DNA from: Nocardia coubleae NBRC 108252
Lineage (GTDB): Bacteria; Actinomycetota; Actinomycetes; Mycobacteriales; Mycobacteriaceae
NCBI RefSeq assembly: GCF_001612805.1
Contig: NZ_BDBD01000006.1
Span: forward strand, 1 to 64,000
Length of the DNA stretch: 64,000 nt
Direction of reading: 5' to 3'
Each line of letters starts with the position of its first letter. Position 1 is the stretch's first letter. This document shows positions 1 to 7,309 of this stretch, piece by piece. The notes under the pieces were generated by a model. It ran no database searches, was not told the origin of the DNA, and saw only the letters and a program-made list of their open reading frames with translations. A program made the translations under genes and the position numbers.

Positions 1-1556
1 CCGGGATGAGCGCCGCCGGGTTGAGGGACAGGCGAGGAAGTTTCGCCCGGTCGACCACCGCCGTACGCCAGACCGCCGGGGTGCGGGGCACTGGGTTGCG
101 GGACTGGCGAGGAGGTTTCGCCTGCTTGGTTGTCGCCGTAGAGGTGGGCGTCGGGGAACGGGCGCATCCGTGGGAGGCCCTGGTCGGGGGTGTAGGCGGG
201 AGGTGGTGTGGGGACGACCGGTTCGGGGGTGGCGTCGTCGGCCGGGAGCGGCGCGAAATAGGTGTCCGCGGGGTGGATTTCGGTGGGGCCGGTGGGCTGG
301 ATGACGGCGGGGATGGACACCTCGCCGCTGCCCTCGACCGGAACGCGGTGGAAGCCCGCGGTGTCGGTGCGTGCCTCGGGCGGGCGGATGATCAGCGTCG
401 GCTGGGCGCCGGTCGCGGAGGTCTGGCTGCGGGAGGTCTCGATGCCGCCGGTCGCGGTCACCGCGCCGACCACCCGGAACTCCCCCGTCGGCGTCGGCTT
501 GGGCTGCTCCTGCGCCTCGTCGTCCCGCTCGCGCGGCACGTTCGAGCCACGGCCCGTGCCTGGTCTTGCGGCGGCATCGGTGCCCCGCGCCCCGGTTCCT
601 GGCGCGGCAGCAGCGGCACCACCGATGATTCCGCCTGCGGCATTACCGAATCCGGCCGCCGCGGGCACCCCGTGACCGGGCGCATTGACCGGCCCACGGC
701 CGACGATCGGGGCCGATCCCGGTGCGCTGGCCAAGGCCTGCCTGGCGGCGGACGCCAGCGCACCGGCACTCGCGTACCGCTCGGCGGGATCCTTCGCCAT
801 GCCGACGGCGATGACGTCGTCGAATGCCACGGGCAATCCGGCGATCACGGTGCTCGGCCGCGGCGGTTCCTCGGTCAGGTGGGAGCGGATGAGCACGCTC
901 ATGCTGGCGCTGGGGAAAGGGGATGCGCCGGTGAGGCATTCGTGGAGCACGCAGGCCAGCGAGTAGATGTCGGCGCGGTGCGAGATGGGGGCGGCGTCGA
1001 ACCGTTCGGGCGCCATGTAGATGTAGGAGCCCATGGCCATCCCGGCCTGGGTGAGCGCGCTGTCGCCCTCGGTGTGGGCGATGCCGAAGTCGGCGAGGTA
1101 GGCGAAGTCGGCGGGGGTGACGAGGATGTTGGCCGGTTTCACGTCGCGGTGCACGAGCCCGCCCGCGTGCGCGGCGTCGAGGGCGGCGGCGATCTGCTCG
1201 ACGACGGCGACCGCGCGTTCCGGGTGCAGCGGCCCCCCGGCGCGCAGCACGCTCCGCAGGTCGGTGCCGGGCACCAGCCGCATGTCGATGAACAGCACCC
1301 CGTCGATGACGCCCCAGTCGTGGATCGGGATGACGTGCGGTTCGGCCAGTTTCGCCGCGGCCTGGGATTCGCGCCGGAACCGGACCTGGTAGGCGGGGTC
1401 CTGGGCGAGTTCGGCGGCCAGCAACTTCAGGGCGACTACCCGGTCCTTGCCGGTGTCGTAGGCCTCGTAGACCTCCCCCATGCCGCCTTTGCCCAGCATC
1501 GACCGCAACTCGTACGGGCCGAATCTGCTCCCCGTCCGTGACCCAGGTGCCTGCAC
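1..1556 (-). CDS. Ser/Thr protein kinase, Pkn family (3' end outside window)
   Basis: Cytoplasmic eukaryotic-type kinase that phosphorylates Ser/Thr on partner proteins. About 518 residues are visible. Reading the minus strand from a GTG at 1556, the Gly-rich loop GKGGMGEVY is at residues ~22-30, with ALKLL (ATP lysine) soon after, the catalytic loop HRDVKPANIL, and the LADFG and MAPERF motifs, so the kinase domain looks intact. I chose the GTG because GGGAGG lies about nine bases upstream. After the kinase domain comes an Ala/Pro/Gly-rich linker, and near the window edge two copies of GETSSPVPQP. No membrane helix is seen before the gene leaves the window, so membrane anchoring is undecided. 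It lies next to, and on the same strand as, a two-component system. Kinase family certain; target unknown. Confidence 0.9.
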   Translation of the reverse strand, partial: MQAPGSRTGSRFGPYELRSMLGKGGMGEVYEAYDTGKDRVVALKLLAAELAQDPAYQVRFRRESQAAAKLAEPHVIPIHDWGVIDGVLFIDMRLVPGTDLRSVLRAGGPLHPERAVAVVEQIAAALDAAHAGGLVHRDVKPANILVTPADFAYLADFGIAHTEGDSALTQAGMAMGSYIYMAPERFDAAPISHRADIYSLACVLHECLTGASPFPSASMSVLIRSHLTEEPPRPSTVIAGLPVAFDDVIAVGMAKDPAERYASAGALASAARQALASAPGSAPIVGRGPVNAPGHGVPAAAGFGNAAGGIIGGAAAAAPGTGARGTDAAARPGTGRGSNVPRERDDEAQEQPKPTPTGEFRVVGAVTATGGIETSRSQTSATGAQPTLIIRPPEARTDTAGFHRVPVEGSGEVSIPAVIQPTGPTEIHPADTYFAPLPADDATPEPVVPTPPPAYTPDQGLPRMRPFPDAHLYGDNQAGETSSPVPQPSAPHPGGLAYGGGRPGETSSPVPQPGGAHP

Positions 1557-1599
1557 CGGTGTCCGCCTCCCACGTCTTGCGGGCCGTGGGACCCGCGTC

Positions 1600-2289
1600 T
1601 CAGAACGACGATTCTCCCGGTGTCACTATGCCGTGGTCAAACGCGAACACGATGGCGGCGGCGCGATCGCGCAGGTCGAGCTTGCCGAATATGTGTCCGA
1701 CATGGCTTTTCACAGTTACTTCCGAGATGCCCAGTTCGGTGGCGATCTCGCCGTTGACCCGGCCGCGTCCGATGAGTTCGAGCACCTCGTACTCGCGGGC
1801 GGTGAGGTCGCCGAGGCGGCGGTCGGTGCGGGTACCGGTGTGTTTCACGGTTCGGTAGGCGGTGAGCACCCGACCGGTTACCGACGGATCGAGCCAGGCA
1901 CCGCCCGCCGCGACGGTACGGACGGCGCGGATGAGGTCCTCGGCGGGCGAGTCCTTGAGGAGGAAGCCCGCCGCGCCCGCGCGCAGGGCGCCCGACAGCA
2001 GTTGGTCGTCGTCGAAGGTGGTGAGGACGAGGACCGGTGGCGCGTCGGATCGCGCGCGCAGCAAACGGGTCGCATCGATGCCGCCGACCCGTTTCATGCG
2101 CAGGTCCATCAGCACCACGTCGGGCCGTTCGGCGGCGACGGCGGCCGCCACCTCGTCACCGTCGGCGCATTCGCTGACGACGAACCCGTCGCGACGGCGC
2201 AGGATGCGGCGCAGTCCGCCGCGCACCAGTTCCTGGTCGTCGACGACGAGCACGGAGACGGGGTTGTCGATCGGCGCGGCGGCCGTCAC
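1600..2289 (-). CDS. LuxR/NarL-family response regulator
   Basis: DNA-binding response regulator of 229 residues. The receiver domain shows VLVVDDQE near the N-terminus, the phospho-acceptor Asp in VVLMDLRM, and the conserved Lys in LLKDSPAED. The C-terminus has a LuxR-type helix-turn-helix (LTAREYEVLELIGRGRVNGEIATELGISEVTVKSH). The GTG start overlaps the stop of the upstream histidine kinase (GTGA), so the two are translationally coupled and form a cognate pair. The pair faces away from the ABC exporter genes starting at 4099, the arrangement of DesKR/LiaRS-like systems that sense membrane or antibiotic stress and control an adjacent exporter. The exporter link is inference. Confidence 0.93.
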   Translation of the reverse strand: MTAAAPIDNPVSVLVVDDQELVRGGLRRILRRRDGFVVSECADGDEVAAAVAAERPDVVLMDLRMKRVGGIDATRLLRARSDAPPVLVLTTFDDDQLLSGALRAGAAGFLLKDSPAEDLIRAVRTVAAGGAWLDPSVTGRVLTAYRTVKHTGTRTDRRLGDLTAREYEVLELIGRGRVNGEIATELGISEVTVKSHVGHIFGKLDLRDRAAAIVFAFDHGIVTPGESSF

Positions 2290-3584
2290 TGGTCCTCCTG
2301 GGTTTTCGGCCGGAGCAAGCCGGGCAGCATGGTGGACAGCGTTCCGCAGGAGCCCGATTTCAGCGGAAACTGGGCATGCACGGTCCAGCCGTCGTCGTCG
2401 ATTCCGGCCCTGATGGTTCCGCCGAGCAGTTCGGTGCGTTTGCGCATGCCGCGCAAGCCCATTCCGGTGCCGAGGCGTGGTGGCGGGCCGAGAGGCAGAG
2501 CGTTGCGCACCTCGAGGGCGGCGAGTTCCGGTGTCATGTCCAGCCGCACCGTCGCCGCGGCACCCGGTGCGTGTTTGGCGACATTGGCCAGCGATTCCTG
2601 CCCGATGCGGTACAGCGCGTGGCCGACCGCGCCGGTGACGACCGACAGCTCACCGGTGCGCTGGTAGTCGACGGTGAGTCCCGCGCGCCGGAAGTCACCG
2701 ACCAGTTCGTCGATATCGGCGGCGCCGGGTTCCGGCTTCGGCTGGGCGGGACTGGTGTCGAGCATGCCGACGGTGCGGCGGATATCGGCCATGGCCTGGC
2801 GGCCGAGGCGTTCCGCGTCGACGAGCGCCTCCACCGCCTCGGTGACGTCCTCGTCGGTTTGCAGTGCGCGGCGCGCGGCGGTGAGGTGCAGCAGGGTGAT
2901 CGAGAGCGAGTGCGCGATCACGTCGTGTACTTCGCGCGCGATCCTGCGTCGTTCCTCGTCGGCGGCCTGACCGGCTCGGATGGCCTGGTTCTCGCGTTCC
3001 TGGTACAGGAACCGGCGCTGGTACTGCAGCATCATCCCGACGAAGGTGCCGAGCACGATGCCGAGCACGTACATCGGCAGACCTTCCAGCCGTTCGCCAC
3101 CCCACTCCAGGTGTCCGGCCAGGTCGAAGGCGACCAGTTCGGCGATCGCGAGCAGGGTGAAACCGAGCGTCATGCCCCGGGTCGTCACCGCGGCCACCTC
3201 GCCCGCGACGACGACGAGGACGAAAGGGGCGAAGTCGGCGGGGACTGGTTGCAGCAGGAACAGCGCGCAGGCCAGCAGCCCGCTGGACTTCAGCAGGACG
3301 GGATAGGGCTTGATGTCGAACAGCGCGTACAGCGGGACCGGCAGGAACGCCGCGAACATGGCGAGCAGCGGGAGCACGGTCGGGAAGTACTCGTGGCGCT
3401 GGATGATCGCAGCGCCGGTGACCGCGAGCAAGGCCACGTCGGCCGACACGATCAGGGCGGGCGGATAGTCGTAGGGCAGCGAGGCGAGCCGCGTCCGCAC
3501 GGACTCGGTGAAGCGGTGCGCCACCGCGCGCAGCCGGGCCGTCGGCCTCGGCCGCCGTGCCGCAACGGTGTCGATCACCTCCAT
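2286..3584 (-). CDS. Sensor histidine kinase (HisKA_3 type)
   Basis: Membrane sensor kinase of 432 residues, partner of the regulator it overlaps. The N-terminal half (about residues 40-190) has several hydrophobic segments compatible with five or six membrane helices and no large extracytoplasmic domain. That is typical of kinases that sense the membrane itself. The dimerisation/phosphoacceptor region is around residue 220, with the His in REVHDVIAHSL. The HATPase_c domain is recognisable from SLANVAKHA (N box) and GTGMGLRGMRKR (G box). It heads a two-gene unit whose promoter would lie in 3585-3740, the region shared with the divergent small gene and ABC exporter. Confidence 0.92.
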   Translation of the reverse strand: MEVIDTVAARRPRPTARLRAVAHRFTESVRTRLASLPYDYPPALIVSADVALLAVTGAAIIQRHEYFPTVLPLLAMFAAFLPVPLYALFDIKPYPVLLKSSGLLACALFLLQPVPADFAPFVLVVVAGEVAAVTTRGMTLGFTLLAIAELVAFDLAGHLEWGGERLEGLPMYVLGIVLGTFVGMMLQYQRRFLYQERENQAIRAGQAADEERRRIAREVHDVIAHSLSITLLHLTAARRALQTDEDVTEAVEALVDAERLGRQAMADIRRTVGMLDTSPAQPKPEPGAADIDELVGDFRRAGLTVDYQRTGELSVVTGAVGHALYRIGQESLANVAKHAPGAAATVRLDMTPELAALEVRNALPLGPPPRLGTGMGLRGMRKRTELLGGTIRAGIDDDGWTVHAQFPLKSGSCGTLSTMLPGLLRPKTQEDQ

Positions 3585-3640
3585 CCTGTCAGGCTAGCCG
3601 CCTGGGCAGCCCCCGACATCGTCCCGGGAACGGTCCGCGT

Positions 3641-3658
3641 CTCCTACCTGGGTAGGAG
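3641..3658. promoter_or_regulatory. Perfect inverted repeat between two-component system and exporter (candidate operator)
   Basis: CTCCTAC-CTGG-GTAGGAG: two perfect 7-base arms around a 4-base centre, in the 156-base divergent region between the histidine kinase start (3584) and the small gene start (3741). Size and position fit a dimer site for the adjacent LuxR-type regulator. That it is the regulator's site is inference. Confidence 0.5.
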
Positions 3659-3740
3659 AAGAAGTCGCGTCTCCGGCACGACGAATCGCCGCTTCGCGCT
3701 CCGTAGCGTTGGCTGCACCCGCTCACGGAAGGTGAAGTTC

Positions 3741-4064
3741 ATGACCTGGACCGAGCTGCATCAACGCACCGACATCGTGCACACCGTTCTCGCCAGGGCG
3801 CAGGTCGACCCGAACGACCCGGGTCTCTTCGCCGGTCTACCGGATCTGGACCGTCTCTTCGGCGGCGTCGACGGCCTGCTCCGGGCGCTGGCGAACCGCT
3901 GGGACAACCACCTGCGCGTCAAAGTCGAGCAGGCCGAGTTCGACGGCAAAACCCTGGTCGAGGCCTATCTCGAGCTCGCGGCCGAACAGCCCGCGCTGCG
4001 TGCTCTTCTCGACGCGCACACCGCGATCGGGCAGACTACCCGCGACCGCGCCCTGGCGCGCTGA
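3741..4064 (+). CDS. Small protein of unknown function, first gene of exporter operon
   Basis: 107 residues from ATG 3741, preceded by AAGGTGAAG as a plausible ribosome binding site. The protein is helical and acidic, with no signal peptide or membrane segment. The middle and C-terminal part (LVEAYLELAAEQPALRALLDAH) has the look of a short helical bundle such as the ligand half of a TetR-like protein, but there is no DNA-binding helix-turn-helix. I do not recognise the family. It sits 34 bases before the ABC ATPase on the same strand, so it is probably co-transcribed and may be accessory to the exporter or its regulation. The upstream part of the same open frame is antisense to the kinase and was discarded. 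Confidence 0.7.
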   Translation: MTWTELHQRTDIVHTVLARAQVDPNDPGLFAGLPDLDRLFGGVDGLLRALANRWDNHLRVKVEQAEFDGKTLVEAYLELAAEQPALRALLDAHTAIGQTTRDRALAR

Positions 4065-4098
4065 GATCCGCCACCCGAATACCCTTGGGGGACAACAC

Positions 4099-4821
4099 AT
4101 GACCGATAACGGCACACCGCAACCTCCGATGCTGGAATTGACCGGCGTCGTCAAGCGGTATCGCGTAGGTGACCAGCAGGTCCGCGCGCTCGACGACGTG
4201 AGCTTGCGCATCGAGACCGGGCAGTTCACCTCGATCATCGGTCCGTCCGGTTCGGGCAAGTCAACGCTGCTGCACCTGCTCGGCGCACTCGACCGGCCCG
4301 ACGAGGGTTCGATTCGCTTCCGCGGCACCGAGATCGGGGATCTCGACGAAGACCGGCAGGCCGCGTTCCGGCTCGAGCAGGTCGGTTTCGTCTTCCAGTT
4401 CTTCAACCTGCTGCCCACGCTGTCGGCCTGGGAGAACGTGGCCGTACCGAAATTGCTGGACGGCACCGGATTACGCAAGGCCAAGCCGCGCGCGCTGGAA
4501 CTGCTCGACCTCGTCGGGCTCGGTGACCGCGCGCAGCACCGACCCGCCGAGCTCTCGGGCGGACAGATGCAGCGGGTGGCGGTGGCGCGCGCACTCATCA
4601 TGGACCCGCCGCTGATCCTGGCCGACGAACCCACGGGCAACCTGGACTCCAAGACCGGTGAGTCGATTCTGGGCCTGCTCGGTGACATCACCGCGCAGGG
4701 CAATTCGGTGGTGATGGTCACCCACGACATGGGTGCCGTTGCCTACTGCGATCGCGTGATCACGTTGCGCGACGGGCAGATCGGGGCCGACGACCAGGTG
4801 CCCGCGCGGGTGCGCGCATGA
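4099..4821 (+). CDS. ABC transporter ATP-binding protein (MacB/LolD type)
   Basis: Nucleotide-binding subunit of 240 residues that powers the permease encoded next. Walker A is GPSGSGKST, the Q-loop region is FVFQFFNLLP, the ABC signature LSGGQMQRVAVARAL, Walker B LILADEPTGNLDS, and the H-loop MVTHD. The FQFFNLLP and DEPTGNLDS wording is characteristic of the MacB/LolD/FtsE clade that pairs with FtsX-fold permeases. I chose ATG 4099, downstream of a GGGGGA stretch, over an upstream in-frame start because the family begins just before MLELTGVVKRY. Its end overlaps the permease start by four bases (ATGA). Confidence 0.95.
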   Translation: MTDNGTPQPPMLELTGVVKRYRVGDQQVRALDDVSLRIETGQFTSIIGPSGSGKSTLLHLLGALDRPDEGSIRFRGTEIGDLDEDRQAAFRLEQVGFVFQFFNLLPTLSAWENVAVPKLLDGTGLRKAKPRALELLDLVGLGDRAQHRPAELSGGQMQRVAVARALIMDPPLILADEPTGNLDSKTGESILGLLGDITAQGNSVVMVTHDMGAVAYCDRVITLRDGQIGADDQVPARVRA

Positions 4822-7307
4822 TCGCGGCACTGGATCGGTTGCGGCTGTTCAATATCGGTGACCTCGTCCGGCATCCGGGCCGCACCATCATGTCGACCGC
4901 GGTGATGGCGGTGTCGGCGGCGCTGCTCGTCGCGGTGCTGAGCATCTCCGGATCGGTGACCGGGTCGGTCGACCGGCTCACCAAGGGGCTCGCAGGCAAT
5001 GCGGTCCTCGAGATCACCGGTATCACCGACGCGGGCTTCGAACAGTCTCTGCTGCCCGCCATTTCGGCCACGCCCGGTGTGGCGACGGCGGCTCCCATGC
5101 TGCGCAGCACGCTCGGCGCGGGCCCCGACCGGGCTCTGCTGATCGGCGCCGACCAGAACATCAGCGCGCTCGGCGGCGATCTGACCGGACCCATGTCGCA
5201 GTACACGGCCAAGCTGGTCAGCACGCCGCGCGGCGTGCTGGTGGGTGCGGCGACGGGTTACCGCGAGGGTGACTCGATCCCGATCGGCGGCGGCACCGCG
5301 ACGGTCGCCGCTGTGCTCGACGAGGCGGCCACCGATCGTCTCAACGGTGGTCACGTCGTCGCCGCGCCGCTGCCACTGGCCCAGTTCCTCACCGACCGGG
5401 TCGGCAGGCTCGATTCGGTGCAGATCATGGCGAAGCCCGGCACCGATATCGCCGAGCTGCGCGCGGCGCTCACCGCGGCGGTCGACGGACGGGCCGTGGT
5501 CGCCGAACCCAGCCTGCGGACGGCACAGGCGGGTGGCGCCATCCAGATCATGCGGTACTCGACGCTGATGTCCTCGGCGGCGGCGCTGATCGTGGCGGCC
5601 TTCCTGATCTACAACGCGATGAGTATGGCTGTGGCACAACGCAGGCCGATGCTGTCGTTGCTGCGCGCGATCGGCGGTCAGCGTGGACCGATGGTGCGTG
5701 ATCTGCTCGTGGAGGCGGCGATACTCGGGCTCGTCGGCGGCGCGATCGGTTCGGCCATCGGTGCCGTGATGGGCCGGTTCTCCATCGACCGGCTGCCTGC
5801 CGCGATGGTGCAGTCGGTGGAGGCGCGCACCGAGTTCCTCGTCCCGAACTACGCGGTGCCCGTCGCGATCGCCGCGTGTGTGATCGCGACCGTGCTGGCC
5901 GCGGCGATCGCGGCCCGGCAGGTGTATCAGGTCGCGCCGGTCGAGGCGCTCGCCCCTGTCGAGTCGGGCGATGTCGCCGCCGCGGGGCGCGGGCTGCGGT
6001 GGGCCGCGTTGGTCGGCGGTATCGCTCTCATCGGTGCGGCCGTCGCGCTTGCCTATATCGATCTCGGCCGGCTCTCGTTGGCGGCGATCACCGTGTCGTT
6101 CACCGCGACGGTGGTGTTGTGCTTCGCCGCGACCGGGCCGATCGTGCGGGCGGCCGGGTCGATCGCCCGCTGGTTCGGTGCGCCCGGGGCACTCGGTGCG
6201 ACCACACTGGAACGTGCGCCGCGCCGCGTGTGGGCGACGGCGATGACGGTGACGATCGGGGTGGCCGCGGTCGTCGCGCTCGGCGGCGCGTCGCAGAACA
6301 TGGTCGATTCGGCGACCGACTCGTTCCAGAGTCTCGGTGAAGCCGACCTGTATGTGAGTCCGAGTCCGGTCGAACAGTTTCCCACCGGGCCCGTGCTCCC
6401 CGCCGACGTGTCGGACAAGGTCGCCGCCGTGCCCGGCGTCGAGTACGTGAGCCCGGGACAGATGGCGTTCGCGACCATCGGCAGCGGGCGGGTGATGCTG
6501 CAGGGCTACCCGCCGCGGGTCGAGGACAGCAGGCTCGGCGCCGTCGACCCGGCCGTCATCGACCGGATGGCGCGCGGGGAAGGCGTGGTCGTCACCCGCG
6601 ACGTGGCCCGGTCGCTGGACCTCGAGGTGGGCGATCGGATCACCATGCCCACTCCGTCGGGCGAGCGCACATCCACTGTGCTCCAAGTGATTCCGTACTT
6701 CACCGCGATTTCCGGGGTGGTGATGATGAGCCTGGACCAGATGCGGGAGTGGTATCAGCGGCCCGGCGAGACGGTGCTCGCGGTGCGTTTCGAACCGGGT
6801 GCCGATCCGGCCGCGGTGCAGGCGGCGGTGCGGGCCGTGGTGCCCGAGCCGATCCATGTCGACACCGGTGCCGCCATGGTCGCGGCCATCTCATCGAGCG
6901 TGGAGCAGGGTGCGGCGATGAGCACCATGATCCTGTGGATCGTGGTGCTGGTGGCCACGGTGGCATTGCTGAACACGCTGATGCTTTCGGTGATCGAACG
7001 GCGCCGCGAGCTCGGGGTGCTGCGGGCCATGGGAACCAATCGCAAGTTCCTGCTGCGCTCGGTCCTCGCCGAGGCGGCGGGGATCGGGATCGTCGGTGCG
7101 GCGATCGGCATGGTCACCGGTGCGGCGGTCCAGTACCTGGGCACCGTGGCGATCGGGCACGCCATGACCATCGACATCGCCTACGCGCCGAGCCCGCTGC
7201 TCATCGTATACGGCATCGTCGCGCTGGGGCTGGCGCTACTCGGCTCCATCCCGCCCGCCGTGCGCGCGTCCCGCATGCCGATCGTCGCGGCGCTGGCCGT
7301 CGACTGA
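4818..7307 (+). CDS. ABC transporter permease, FtsX/MacB family
   Basis: Membrane subunit of 829 residues, twice the size of a minimal FtsX permease. It has two FtsX-type halves: an N-terminal membrane segment at about residues 20-45, a large extracytoplasmic region, three helices around residues 250-380, two more helices, a second extracytoplasmic region, and three C-terminal helices. The repeated LRAIGGQRGPMVRDLLVEA and LRAMGTNRKFLLRSVLAEA segments mark the two FtsX cores. Such exporters move lipids, lipoproteins, peptides or antibiotics, or act mechanically rather than as pumps. Translational overlap with the ATPase supports a complex. Substrate unknown; the neighbouring two-component system suggests an envelope-stress or resistance role. 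Confidence 0.93.
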   Translation: MIAALDRLRLFNIGDLVRHPGRTIMSTAVMAVSAALLVAVLSISGSVTGSVDRLTKGLAGNAVLEITGITDAGFEQSLLPAISATPGVATAAPMLRSTLGAGPDRALLIGADQNISALGGDLTGPMSQYTAKLVSTPRGVLVGAATGYREGDSIPIGGGTATVAAVLDEAATDRLNGGHVVAAPLPLAQFLTDRVGRLDSVQIMAKPGTDIAELRAALTAAVDGRAVVAEPSLRTAQAGGAIQIMRYSTLMSSAAALIVAAFLIYNAMSMAVAQRRPMLSLLRAIGGQRGPMVRDLLVEAAILGLVGGAIGSAIGAVMGRFSIDRLPAAMVQSVEARTEFLVPNYAVPVAIAACVIATVLAAAIAARQVYQVAPVEALAPVESGDVAAAGRGLRWAALVGGIALIGAAVALAYIDLGRLSLAAITVSFTATVVLCFAATGPIVRAAGSIARWFGAPGALGATTLERAPRRVWATAMTVTIGVAAVVALGGASQNMVDSATDSFQSLGEADLYVSPSPVEQFPTGPVLPADVSDKVAAVPGVEYVSPGQMAFATIGSGRVMLQGYPPRVEDSRLGAVDPAVIDRMARGEGVVVTRDVARSLDLEVGDRITMPTPSGERTSTVLQVIPYFTAISGVVMMSLDQMREWYQRPGETVLAVRFEPGADPAAVQAAVRAVVPEPIHVDTGAAMVAAISSSVEQGAAMSTMILWIVVLVATVALLNTLMLSVIERRRELGVLRAMGTNRKFLLRSVLAEAAGIGIVGAAIGMVTGAAVQYLGTVAIGHAMTIDIAYAPSPLLIVYGIVALGLALLGSIPPAVRASRMPIVAALAVD

Positions 7308-7309
7308 GG

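Noticed and set aside
6..1541. Long plus-strand open frame of 511 codons
   Set aside because: It is antisense to the Ser/Thr kinase whose motifs are all on the minus strand; long antisense frames are expected in high-GC DNA.
3837..4730. Minus-strand frame over the ABC ATPase
   Set aside because: Antisense to an ATPase with every ABC motif; no motif of its own.
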